DNA of 64,000 nucleotides from assembly GCA_017163975.1 (NCBI GenBank), contig JAFFSR010000301.1:5157501-5221500 (forward strand), in the 5' to 3' direction. The stretch comes from Anastatus disparis (lineage: Eukaryota; Arthropoda; Insecta; Hymenoptera; Eupelmidae). The notes beneath the pieces were generated by a model, which saw nothing but the letters and a program-made list of their open reading frames with translations, was not told the DNA's origin and did not search any database. Made by a program: the position numbers and the translations under genes. Positions 1-9,828 of this stretch are shown piece by piece; within the stretch, counting starts at the first letter, position 1; every line of letters begins with the position of its first letter.

Positions 1-177
1 AATTGAAATTTATTTAATTGAGAATTCCTTTTGATTTTTTAATTTGTAATTAAAGCCCTTTCAATTCACGATTACATTTTGATTTCTTAATTGAAATTTA
101 TTTAATTGAGAATTCCTTTTGATTTTTTAATTAAAACCTTTTCAATTCACGATTAGATTTTGATTTGTTAATTAAAA
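1..177. repeat. AT-rich tandem repeat, about 88-bp period
   Basis: The block that opens the window recurs at about position 89, with a third partial unit near 136-177. Each unit contains TTTAATTGAGAATTCC followed by TTCAATTCACGATTA. The repeat is likely truncated by the window edge. No coding potential is visible. Confidence 0.7.
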
Positions 178-731
178 TATTTTTAATTATTAATTTAAAA
201 GGAATTGTTAATTAAATAAAACTTTAATTACAAATTCAAAAATGATTCGTGATTCAAATAATTTTTAATTACTTTTTTCGCAACCCTCATTGTATTTTAT
301 AAAACGTATGTTAAAAAGATAATAAAAGAATATTTTTATATTATGTTATAATAATTTTCCAAATGAATTTATTAGATATATTCTAAAAATTAATATATTT
401 CTCTTAATAAAAATATTATTGCTTTAGTGAAATTATTATTAGTACATTCAGTTCTTAACAATTTTTACATAAATGACAATTTAGATGAATACGAACACAC
501 GTTCATATGAATATGTTATTAAGGTTACATTAATGTTATTTATGAAAAATTATTTACAAATAAATCTTTGATTACTAATGTATTTTCATGAAATTAACTT
601 AGGTATTTTATTTTCTGAATGATACTTGAATAAAACTTTCAATTGAATAAATTATGTTACACAATTCTAAATATATAAATTTATTTAATTGTTCATCAAA
701 TGAAATGATTATTCATGAAATATATTATTCT

Positions 732-732
<1 letters not shown>
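178..732. other. AT-rich intergenic DNA
   Basis: This stretch is very AT-rich, with no convincing ORF, RNA gene or terminal repeat. Confidence 0.5.

Positions 733-805
<73 letters not shown>
733..805. repeat. (TA)n microsatellite
   Basis: About 36 uninterrupted TA units are present. The array is followed by a short GC-rich patch at 806-847 that has no recognisable function. Confidence 0.95.
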
Positions 806-847
806 TAGGAGGGGTTCCCCCTGCTTGCGCTGCTCGCCAACCCCCGT

Positions 848-1739
848 TTATATTTACATTATGTCAGCCAGTAATGAAATTTGTACTGACCAAAAGTATT
901 AAAAAAATTAATATTAATTATATATTTGCTCAGACAGATTTCCACACCACCCGAAGAGGTACTGTCAATAATACCTTACAATTAATAATTTATAATATAA
1001 ATTAAATAATAAAAAATGTATGGCATTATGGCGCGTTGGTTTCTTTTGTTTTATTTTTAATAATTATATAAAATCAATTATAATAATTTTAAGTTATTTT
1101 AAGACATGTTACAATTAATTAAAATTATTCCTTTTTTTTTATAAAATTATTCAAAATAAAACCATGGTTACCTTCGCCTATAGCCCTACACAACCATGAG
1201 AGTCTATATTCCTTCCTCCTTATACCATAGACTCAAATGATTATTTTTTGTTTTATTTTATGTTGATCTCAGTTTGAATTTTTATTTTTTGATAAAATTT
1301 AAATTTTTTAAATCTTAAAATTATTAAAAATATATAAATTAAAAATATTTAGAATTATATTTAATTTAAAGACAATAACGTGGAGTTCATTGCAAGTAAA
1401 TAAAAAATTTTTAATTTAACCTTATTTTTTAAGATAGGGTATAAGTCCGAGTTACTATGCCTTGAAATCTTTTTAAGATCAAAATTATTAAGAAAGTAAT
1501 TATTATTTCAAATAATACAAGAAATGTTTCAATAAAAGTTTAATACACTTACAAATGTAATAATATGTTTCCAATACTTATAGTAGTTGTGTTACTTTGA
1601 AAAGTGATGATAAATTGGTAAATTTTATATTTAATTATTGCAAATTGAGCAAATAATGGTTTTGAAGTATAGAAAGCTGCGTAATTTATCGCTCTGCAGG
1701 ACAAAACAGGACAAAATGACGTTTCTATTCTAATTTATA
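848..1739. other. AT-rich non-coding DNA
   Basis: No ORF of interest was found here. The sequence has A/T homopolymers only and no terminal repeats were noticed. Confidence 0.5.
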
Positions 1740-1839
1740 TTTTCTCTTTTGCATAACAACTTAATATTTCTTTGAAGAATCGCGTATCATCAAACAAAGC
1801 TGTATTTTTTATTTTTTTCTTTCAAAACGGAAGCTTTCT

Positions 1840-1875
1840 TCACATTAATAATTAGGAGACATAGATTCAAATTGG
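1840..1875 (-). pseudogene. Downstream scrap of the split Janus-kinase-like exon
   Basis: Removing the element at 1880-3477 and one TTAA copy brings the minus-strand frame that ends near 3482 directly into this segment. It stays open for about ten more codons, ending in SMSPNY before a TAA at about 1852. In family terms this matches the helix with an LE-x-L-x-x-x-Y pattern that closes the second FERM subdomain of Janus kinases. Whether the TAA is decay or an exon edge cannot be decided from the sequence. Confidence 0.45.
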
Positions 1876-2527
1876 TTAACCCTTTCAGAATGGAATTATT
1901 ATTTCATCATGAAAAGTTCTGATAACCATTTAGCGATGATAAGTGTTCATTTATTAAGCAATTTTTGCGATGAAAAAAATTTTTTTTCTCGCACTCAGAG
2001 CGCAAAATACTATTTTGACCAGCTGTTGTGAGGGAGCAAAATACCTCTTTGCCTCCCTAGGGAGCAAAATGAATTCGAACTTTTAACAGGCTCGATAATG
2101 TAACCCGATATTTTTATACATCAGTCAGTGTGTGTAACTCGATGCTTTTTATACATCAGTTAAGTGCTTCACTTAGAATGGTCAATTCTGCGAATTGTAA
2201 ATTCCCCGAATTACAAGTCAGGGGTGAACAAATTCCTCGAAAAAGTTCACATATATCAGTAGCAACTTTCAGTCTATTTAGCATTGATTTTTTCGAGTAT
2301 TATTTATGTAATTTTTAATCTTGCACGTTGCATCGAAGACATTTTCATATCCTTATAATATCAGCCAAGTATTCAACGCCGAATCGTAAATTCTTGGAAT
2401 TACAAGTTAGCGATGGACGATTTCCGCGAAAAATGTTAAATTTGAATAAATCAAAATTTAATTTAATTTTTAATGTATTATAAGAAAAATATATATATAG
2501 TATTGAAAACTTGTCTAACTGAGATTT

Positions 2528-2823
2528 TTGTTATTTACTCAAGTATTAAACGGTGAATCTGCAAATTAAAAGCTGAGCGCAATAGATATTATTATTACAA
2601 ATATTTATGCACAAGAAGAAAAAAATCTATCGCTTTGTTTTTGAGAAAAGTAAGTAACGCGAAAATATTATAAACATAAACTTTCACTTTGGCGTTACTT
2701 ACTTTTCTCAAAAACAAATCGGTAGATTTTTTTTTCTTGTGCATAGATGTTCATAATAATAATATCTATTGCGCTCAGCTTTTAATTTGCAGATTCACCG
2801 TTTAATACTTGAGTAAATAACAA
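2528..2823. repeat. Foldback hairpin, about 130-bp arms
   Basis: The left arm starts with TTGTTATTTACTCAAGTATT and is mirrored at the right end by AATACTTGAGTAAATAACAA. The arms meet around 2660-2690 with a short loop. A diverged copy of one arm lies at 8214-8345. No ORF is present. Confidence 0.85.
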
Positions 2824-2922
2824 ACAACTCAATTGTTACTCGGTCAATATCAGGTTCTACTCTGGCCTGCCGTTAATGGTTTTATTAATTTTATTTTTAT
2901 ATTAGTAATATTATTTATTTTT

Positions 2923-3038
2923 TGGAGGGGGGGGCGCTGCCCCCCGAGCCCCGGCAGGGGCTTCGCCCCCTGCACCCCCACCGGGGATCCGCCCCTGGAC
3001 CCTGTCCTGCGCCCCGACCTCGACTACCTCTTACGATC
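2923..3038. other. Isolated GC-rich block with nested palindromes
   Basis: This is an approximately 115-bp island of more than 75 percent GC inside AT-rich DNA. It contains short mirror pairs such as GGGGGGCGC/GCCCCCC and GGGGCTTCGCCCC. It is unlike everything around it. No function is assigned, and foreign origin or a structured element end are both possible. Confidence 0.6.
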
Positions 3039-3148
3039 TTGATAGCCTTCGAACAAGATTGTACATGCTATCACAGATGCAAGTTTGTCATTCTTAGAAT
3101 TTTGCGCGCTTGTTAGAAAAATAATATTTTTGATGCTCTTCGCGTGAG

Positions 3149-3288
3149 AAAATAGTATGCGCAACGCGGGAGCATATAGGTGTTTGTCGACTCGTGCGAT
3201 TTGTCGCTCTCGCTACGCTCGAGCGACAAACACGCACTCGTCGGCAAACACCTATTTTGCTCCCTTGTTGCACAATGTACTATTTTTT
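3149..3288. repeat. Palindrome with CTCGCTACGCTCGAG apex
   Basis: Near-perfect inverted repeat. The outer ends are AAAATAGTA and TACTATTTT. The inner arms carry AGGTGTTTGTCGAC and GTCGGCAAACACCT. The apex and the outer ends resemble the first hairpin at 61711-61848, so both may belong to one palindromic repeat family. Confidence 0.8.
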
Positions 3289-3481
3289 TTTTCTTTTCAA
3301 GTTTTCTCAGTTTCTATTTAAGATATAATAACTTAGGCCCTCAGTTTGAGATCGAAAATAGTCCACTTCAATCTAATACACATACTTTTTTTACATAATT
3401 TGAAGCCACTTTTGCACAATTTCAAAAAAACCAAAAAATGTCAATGTACATTGTAATGTACATTGGTTCTGAAAGGGTTAA

Positions 3482-4018
3482 GATATTGTTCTTTAACAAA
3501 TGAAACATCGTGTCCAGATATTCTTGTCAAAGCTTTGTGAATATGTTTTTTGATAAAGAACATATGTTGTTTAACACATTCTTTAGGAATATATTCTTGT
3601 ATTCTGATTCAACAACTTTACATGCAACATTTTTTTCTAACATAACTCTGTAAATATGAAAAATTAAAGTTATTTGATCATTTTTAATAATATACATAAA
3701 TAAATAGTAAAGCAAGATTAATATATTACCTGTACATATCACAGACACCTAATCCAATAAGTTTACGTTTATGTTTTTCATAAACAATATCCGGAACTTT
3801 GTTTTTTAAAACATCACATCTCGCTTGTTGAAAATAATAATCATAAGCTTTTACATCTACTTGTTTTAACTTACGAAGACTAGATGGCTTAAATCTTAAT
3901 CTAAAATCAATTTTATGCTTTTCTTTTCCATCAAATTTATATCCAGGATAATACCAATTTTTTGTTGAATGATTTCTCAGTGCAAAAAGATGTTCATATC
4001 CCATTCCTATCAACACTT
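3482..4018 (-). pseudogene. hop: Janus-kinase-like (hopscotch) FERM-domain exons, disrupted
   Basis: Two minus-strand exons are visible. The first (about 4018 to 3730) reads GYEHLFALRNHSTKNWYYPG, then an IDFRLRFKP strand, a YDYYFQQARCDVL helix and GLGVCDMYR. It ends at a CAG|GTAATA donor. The next exon starts after a TTTACAG acceptor near 3648 and continues VMLEKNVACKVV. Janus kinase FERM domains have the same order: an LFALY motif, W-x-P, a Y-R-x-R-F strand, a YLFAQ helix, a GLAV helix, YIPE and a closing LE-x-L helix. The frame must shift once near 3600 to reach the well-conserved YIPKECVKQHMFF stretch. The exon is then cut by the TTAA element at 1880-3477. No kinase domain is in view. I infer a hop-like pseudogene or fragment; a misassembled functional gene is the alternative. 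Confidence 0.5.
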
Positions 4019-5280
4019 TGAACGATATTTTTAGATTTACGTTAAATATATTATTTATTGCAAAAATAAAAATAAAAACTTGAAATTAATTTTTTATTTG
4101 AAAAATTCAATATTGTGCATCCACAAGGACAATAGAACACGCCTATGCTTATACATATTTATTTTTGAAAAACTATATTATGTTAAAATGGATAATTGCA
4201 GTTGTCAAGGTAAACAAATATTTACTTGATCTTATCGGACTTTTACCTCGAACAGCATGAAAAGGTTAAACGTTGTATTTAACGTAAACTAATTACAATT
4301 GAATATTTTAATCTTAAATAAATGTTAAATATGAAATAATTTATTTTACTACTTGAATAAATTCAATATCTGCAAAGGAAATCTCTCGTCTTGCGAGTAT
4401 CGTAAACACAATATGAAAATTTTCGAGCTTTATTATCAAAGTGTAAGCATTTGTAAACATCATCAACTTGGTGTACAATTTTACTTTCGTGAAAACAATT
4501 AACAGTACAGTCTTCTTTAGCCGAGCGTGAATTTCTAAATACAAAGAATAATTATGTGAATTCCGTTCGCTTTTCACTATTGAATTATTTAACAGAATAC
4601 ATTGCGGTTCAAAATCCTAATGTTCTTTCATATTTATGGATCTCGCACGTGGCAGCGTAGATTTGCATTCTATGCGAAATGACATTATAATTTTTCCTCC
4701 ACTATCTTTCCATTTTAAATACCAATAACAGTGCAACATTAACTTAGTGGTAAGATCTCGAGGAACGAAATCTACGCCCGATATCCGCTTATTTTTTAAT
4801 TTAAAAAGTCTCAAGTTTCAAGACTTAGAAATAAATACAAAATAATCATTTCTATTTATAATTTTTTTAATTGATAAATATTAAATTTTTCAATTATTTT
4901 CATTTTAACATAAAAAGATCACGTGAAATATATATAAAAATAATAAAAATATTTTATATTTCAGATAAATAATTGACGTTTAATAATAAAATAAAGAATT
5001 AATATATTTAAGGTAATTAAATACCAATATTTTTTATAAACAAATTTGGTCTCTAAAGTATTGAAGTCATCAAACAAGAAGGATTTTAAAAAAAATATTG
5101 GTAAAATTTAAAGTAAAAATTTTTATAATAATTTATTACTAAATCAAGGAGATGTAAAACAAACACTACAACTGTACTCATAAATTGGGCCTATCTTTTC
5201 ATTTTATTGCACAACTTAAATGAAGAAATGTATTAGCTTGTAGTATGTATCGTAAAGATTATTCAGTTAAATTTCAATTT
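4019..5280. other. AT-rich DNA, possible upstream exon remnants on minus strand
   Basis: The minus strand has open stretches near 4365-4525 (containing AKEDCTVNCFHESKIVHQ) and 4617-4814 (containing LHCYWYLKWKDSGG). They look more complex than random AT-rich DNA and might be exons of the hop-like gene or another gene, but no family was recognised and splice sites are unclear. Confidence 0.25.
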
Positions 5281-5668
5281 TAAGAGCAGGTCGTATATCC
5301 CTGTCCTTTCCTAATCAAAGAATTAATTTTTTTGCAAAAATTAATAATTGTAACAAAAAATAAGGAGATAGCCCCATCTCGTATAATAAAAAGCAAGATT
5401 TTCTTTGTTGAGGAAAAATTATTTTTATCGATTCGTTTTGAAGATAACATTGAAAAACTTGAAAAATAGAGGTTAGGATGGATAATTCAGTTTGTCAAGG
5501 TTTTCTTAAACACGAAGCGATAAAAATAATTTTTCCTCATAAAAGAGAATCTTGCTGTTTATTATATGAGATGGGGCTTTCTTCTTATTTTTTGCTACAA
5601 TTATTAATTTTTGTGAAAAAATCAATTCTTTGATTAGAAAAGGACAGATATACTCGACCTCCTCTTAA
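5281..5668. mobile_element. Foldback MITE, 388 bp
   Basis: The left end TAAGAG-CAGGTCGTATAT is mirrored by ATACTCGACCTCCTCTTA at the right. The inner arms mirror too: AAAATTATTTTTATCG at about 5428 versus CGATAAAAATAATTTT at about 5519. Both ends abut TA. It has no ORF and is probably a Tc1/mariner-type MITE, inferred from the flanking TA and the palindromic form. Confidence 0.7.
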
Positions 5669-6480
5669 AGTGTTCTTTTTACATCCCCTTAACTTTTTGA
5701 AATCACAGCATAATGTATAATAATTATGATTTACTTTAGCTTAAACTTTAATTTAATTAAATAATATATCTTAAAAAGTGTAATTAGAAAAATTATTAAT
5801 ACTGTGTAAATATTTTTTAACAACATGTTTTTTTTCTTAAAAAACCCTATGTAATCACAAAGTTATATACAACAGATATAAGCAGCATTATACAGCAGAT
5901 TTTGTAATGTATGCATACACATACTTTAAGCTTCTTAGCATTATCACACATTTACAGTACATACCAGCTCATTCATTTACTTCTAAACTGATAAACCATT
6001 TTTAAACTTTTAGACTAATTTTCTATTTAAATTTCTAACTTATCTCCTTTTTTCTTGATTATATTATATGATTTATTTTTAAAATTATTATCTTTTTCTA
6101 AAATATTGACACATAAACAATTTGTTTAATAATCATTATTTAAGATCTTTTTATTATATATGTCATTCTAAAAAATTCACATTTTTTACAAAAAGTTATG
6201 CAAATTTTATTATTTTCAATTTAATCTCTTTTTTACACTTTTTTATAATATTTTTTCTTGATAAACATCTCTTTCATCTACACAACAAATTAAAAAATAG
6301 TATATCTATTAATAGTCCATGATATTCGATGTTTTTATATATCTCATGGCTGGTTGTTCTTAATATTCATGTTGCGGTTTTTCTAATTTACACCATGTAG
6401 ATCCAGTAGTTACTTATAGATGTATTATAAAATCGCTTTAGCTAGACGAATCACAGATTATGAATTTATGTGATTATTTT
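5669..6480. other. AT-rich non-coding DNA
   Basis: No supported gene was found. T-rich low-complexity sequence gives short spurious ORFs. Confidence 0.5.
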
Positions 6481-6496
6481 ATTGTGCATTATAATG

Positions 6497-6842
6497 AGAG
6501 CGCGGTGGCGTAATGGATAGAGCTCTTGCCTTCAACGCGGAGGGCATGGGTTCGAATCCTGGCCAGGTACCTCTAACTTTTTTTTCGAAAGAAAATAAGT
6601 GTATGTGCCATTTATATCGCGACTCTTTAAAAAATCCGACCTCATTGGGTATCGGTTGATTGTTGGTTACAAAAGTGGCTGACCATCCATCGGTAGTCAA
6701 AGTTTTCGGTATGGTGGGTCTGACAGTCCTAGCCTGATGTAATGTGTTAAACAGATGCCGGGCGGGGGACTTCCTCTCGACTTCACTATATATAAAAAGG
6801 TTAATCATATAGAGGACAATATCCTTTATATATTAATCTTTT

Positions 6843-6878
<36 letters not shown>
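6497..6878 (+). mobile_element. Full-length tRNA-derived SINE
   Basis: The 5' head contains a tRNA-type pol III promoter: A box TGGCGTAATGG (6506-6516) and perfect B box GGTTCGAATCC (6549-6559), 32 bp apart. The body is about 280 bp and ends in an uninterrupted A tract (about 6847-6878). A perfect 15-bp target duplication TTGTGCATTATAATG flanks it (6482-6496 and 6879-6893). This is the signature of LINE-machinery retroposition. The head cannot fold as a normal tRNA with a confident anticodon, so it is not a tRNA gene. The intact duplication and pure A-tail suggest a recent insertion. The minus-strand ORF through the body is incidental. Confidence 0.93.
6506..6559 (+). promoter_or_regulatory. 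Internal RNA polymerase III promoter (A and B boxes)
   Basis: The A box matches TRGYNNANNNG and the B box matches GGTTCGANTCC exactly. It would direct pol III transcription of the SINE. Confidence 0.85.
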
Positions 6879-6881
<3 letters not shown>

Positions 6882-6893
6882 TGCATTATAATG

Positions 6894-7526
6894 GGGTTAA
6901 CCAGCTGATAGTAAATAAATGACTTTAGTTTATGGGTGAACTTAAAAAAATTAAATACCTTTTTCTTGGCAGTTGTTTAATTAAACCGTTTTTAATGTAA
7001 AAGTTTCACATGTTACATTTAGTTTTTATTCAAAACAAATATTTTCGATACAATTTTCAATACTTGTAAATTTAAAAAATTTATAATCCAAACATATGAT
7101 TTGTTAGTTTTTTTTCTCATTTCAAATGACGTTTATTAAAAAATTGATAACATTAAACTAATATAAAACATTCTTTCTTATAAATTTTTACATAATTTTA
7201 AATCTAGATATCTTTTAATTTAACTTTTTTATAACTTTTTTTCATTTGATAATATTTAATTTTATTTGATTTTTTATTTAATAATTTTTATTTGAAATTT
7301 TATATAATTTTATTTAATAATTGTTTAAATATTTATTAGTTAATTTTTGGTTGTCAAAAAGAGAATTATCATAAAATGTGTATATGTTTATTGTATTCAA
7401 ATACATAAATGCAATAATTGTAACGAATTATTATTTTTTAAAACACTTATAATTATTATAATTTAAAAAATTTATATTTATTTATATATAACTTATATAA
7501 TGTAATTTTTAATTACAGTAATAAAT
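6894..7526. other. AT-rich DNA upstream of zinc-finger gene
   Basis: No ORF was found. A plausible splice acceptor (TTTTTAATTACAG) ends at 7518, just before the zinc-finger start codon, so an upstream untranslated exon is possible. Confidence 0.4.
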
Positions 7527-7896
7527 ATGGATTTAAATTCAAAAGAAAACCCAGATGTAGCCATTTGTTCATTTTGCAAATTATATTTTGCAAACGAAAC
7601 TTATTTACTTATTCATATTAAAGAAAAATATACAAATAAATCAAATATATGTGAAATTTGTGGTTTGATGTTGAAAAAAAAAATATTTACGAGGACATAT
7701 TCAAGGACATAAAAAAAATAAAAATTATAATTGCATAAACTGTACAAAAAAATTTGCAAGAATTGATCATTTAAACAGACATTTAAAAGCTCATGTACAT
7801 AATAATTTTATAATTTGTAAAATTTGTGGAAAAAGATATACTAGGAAAGATAATTTTAAACGACATTATAGAAAGTCGATAACTAGGCTAACTTAA
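7527..7896 (+). pseudogene. C2H2 zinc-finger protein with homopolymer frameshift
   Basis: The frame opens at ATG 7527. The first finger is CSFCKLYFANETYLLIHIKE and the second begins CEICGLMLKKK. At the A10 run (about 7674-7683) the frame must shift by one base. Beyond it the alternate frame gives KYLRGHIQGHK, which completes the second finger. It continues with a third finger, CINCTKKFARIDHLNRHLKAH, and a fourth, CKICGKRYTRKDNFKRHY, before TAA at 7894-7896. The C-x2-C ... H-x3-H spacings are intact in fingers 2-4. It would be a short nuclear DNA-binding protein of about 120 residues. The break sits exactly in a homopolymer, so sequencing error is as likely as true decay. Its target and relation to the neighbouring OB-fold gene are unknown. 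Confidence 0.7.
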
Positions 7897-8213
7897 AAAC
7901 TTAAGTAATTATTTATCATTTAATATATTCAAATTATTGATCGTAAAATATTATCTCAGCCAAAGGATTTACAATTCAGAAAAATAGATAGGAAATATAA
8001 TTAGATAAGATTATAATTAGTTTAAATAAAATATAGTTGAAATTTTCTAAAATTATTAAGCATGAAAGAAAAGTAACAAGTGCTTTAATTCATTTTAAAT
8101 ACATTTTTTTTATAAAAAGTTTGAAAATTTATAAACATCTTCACTTTGTGTACGTATGTATATAATTATATCTACATACAAAGTACTTATTAAAAACAGG
8201 CAAGATTCGCTGT
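7897..8213. other. AT-rich spacer
   Basis: No gene or RNA was recognised between the zinc-finger gene and the repeat remnant. Confidence 0.4.
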
Positions 8214-8345
8214 TCTTGTCTAATTGAGATTTTGGTTATTTATTCAATTATTAATCGTTATATAAATATTTATGCAGAACAAAAAAAAAATTTTACTGCT
8301 TTCTTTTTGAAAAAAGTAAGCAACGCTGAAATGTAGGTATATGTT
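8214..8345. repeat. Diverged half-copy of the 2528-2823 hairpin
   Basis: CTTGTCTAATTGAGATTTT and the following GTTATTTATTCAA ... TTTATGCA ... AAAAGTAAGCAACGC parallel the left arm at 2509-2660 in order. The mirror arm is missing. It is an old remnant of that element. Confidence 0.6.
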
Positions 8346-8575
8346 TATAATATTTTTGCCTGTATTAACAGAAAACAGAATCCGATTTCTTCTTAACATA
8401 GAAAAATTATAATGCTTATAATTTTTTTCTTATGCTTTCGAAATTTATCTTAATTCAAAAGTTTTATCTGATTAAATAAAACATTTATACTTATATCAAT
8501 AATATTAGATTTTTTTGAACTGCCAATCCTTTCGTTGAGGTATTATTTTTAATATTTTATTTCTTTATTAGTAAA

Positions 8576-9484
8576 ATGTCAAAAAGAAAAATTAATGAAG
8601 AAAGATCATCTGATGAACCAGTAACTAAAAAAAGTTTAATGATGTCTTCATCTGATTTAAAAAAAAAAATAAAAATAAAAATTGGAAATAAATCTACGTA
8701 ATATTTACAATTAATTAAAATTATTATAATCATTCTTAAAAAAAAATTAATAATTAAAATAAACATATTTTTAAATTTAATTTCAGATCACTTGTAGCTT
8801 ATATTGAAGAAATTATAGACGAAGAACATTTTTTAAATAAACAAACTGATAAAGAATTTTCTTTCTTAAAATTTATTGTGAATAATAATAATGGTGTATT
8901 AATTCAATGTAACATATTTAATGACAATATATGTAAATTTAAAAATGATCTGAAGCTTCATGATGTAAAATACTAATTATATTTATATTATTGTTGAAAT
9001 ATTTAAAAATATTTATCTAAAATAAATATGTATTTTTAGAAAATATTAATAGAAAATGTGTCTGTGAAAAGTGCTACGGGCTTCAATCATGGAAATATGC
9101 CTTATGAATTAACTTTATACCATTATTCATCAATAACATCGCTTGGAGAAATTGACATGAAAAATTTAAATCCAGAAAAAATCAATTTCAATAAAATTCC
9201 GATAAAAAAAGGATCAATTAATAAACTTATGATATATATTATATACGTTTTATAAAAATTTTTTAGAATTTGAAGGATTTTTGCGAAATAAATTTATTCA
9301 AAAAGATGAGAATAGTACAAAATATTATTCTAATATAACTGATGGTCATTACAAATTAGAAATTTTAATAAATTCTACAGACGATGATATATTAAAAATA
9401 GAAAAAGGCAAAAAATTGGAAATTATTGGAGATTTGCAAAAATTTGGTATTATAAATTTATATTTATATAAAGTAAATCTATAA
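8576..9484 (+). CDS. Predicted four-exon small protein with OB-fold-like exons (RPA70-like?)
   Basis: Exon 1 is 8576-8697: ATG, lysine-rich, starting MSKRKINEERSS, donor AC|GTAATA. Exon 2 is 8787-8964: acceptor TTTCAG, donor GAT|GTAAAA. Exon 3 starts at 9040 (acceptor TTTTTAG) and exon 4 ends with TAA at 9482-9484. Exons 1-3 join in one frame with no stop. Exon 3 reads ENVSVKSATGFNHGNMPYEL and exon 4 ends KLEIIGDLQKFGIINLYLY. The pattern of a short basic head and beta-rich blocks with N-x-x-YEL-x-L recalls the OB folds of replication protein A large subunit. This is family knowledge applied by eye. The exon 3/4 junction is not resolved, because the best donor is out of phase. Gypsy element A inserted 6 bp after the stop. 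It could be a host gene or a transposon accessory gene. Confidence 0.45.
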
Positions 9485-9490
9485 ATTTAT

Positions 9491-9494
9491 ATAT
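9491..9494. other. Target-site duplication ATAT (left) of Gypsy A
   Basis: ATAT precedes the left LTR and repeats at 19814-19817 after the right LTR. Confidence 0.8.
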
Positions 9495-9828
9495 TGATAC
9501 GTGGGATTTACTTGATACGCACTCCTATGGGGAGTGTGAGGATGCAAAATAAATTAACGAGAGAATTAATATATAGTTGACTGATATTTATTATAAAGCA
9601 AATACAGTGAGAGAGAGAGACTAGTTACTACTGTGTTCTAGCGCGTTCGGTGATAGTCTCACGCTCGTCGTCGTCTAAAACGACGATGTGAGTCGCGACG
9701 AAGTGCCGAATCAGCACTTCGCGCATCGTGCGACTCTTGGTCCGGAAACTCGGAGTCGCATTTCTCTGAGTTTCTACCTTATTTTATGTTCTATACTATA
9801 ATATACGTACAATATAATGTACGTAGCA
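9495..9828 (-). repeat. Left LTR of Gypsy A (3' LTR of the element)
   Basis: It begins TGATACGTGGG and ends ACGTAGCA. It contains two internal hairpins around 9655-9740: CGTCGTCGT mirrored by ACGACGATG, and GACGAAGTGC mirrored by GCACTTCG. Confidence 0.9.

Larger units (their letters stand above)
1880..3477. mobile_element. piggyBac-type non-autonomous element (TTAA duplication)
   Basis: The left end is TTAA (1876-1879) followed by CCCTTTCAGAA. The right end is the reverse complement, TTCTGAAAGGG followed by TTAA (3478-3481). TTAA duplication and CCC-starting ends are the hallmark of piggyBac-family transposition. The 1.6-kb interior has no transposase ORF, so it would be moved in trans. It carries two nested hairpins (2528-2823 and 3149-3288) and a striking GC-rich block (2923-3038). 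It splits a coding exon, see 3482-4018. The ends are clearly visible; assignment to the piggyBac superfamily is inference from TSD and terminal bases. Confidence 0.75.

Noticed and set aside
654..1005. Short ORFs with long Tyr-Ile repeats
   Set aside because: They are translations of the (TA)n microsatellite.
2833..3116. Overlapping ORFs with Pro/Gly-rich runs
   Set aside because: They are readings of the GC-rich block; no start context or homology was seen.
6497..6571. tRNA gene
   Set aside because: A and B boxes are present, but the fold and anticodon are poor, and it is the head of a retroposed SINE with A-tail and target duplication.
6479..6808. 109-codon minus-strand ORF
   Set aside because: It is antisense through the SINE body and has no independent support.
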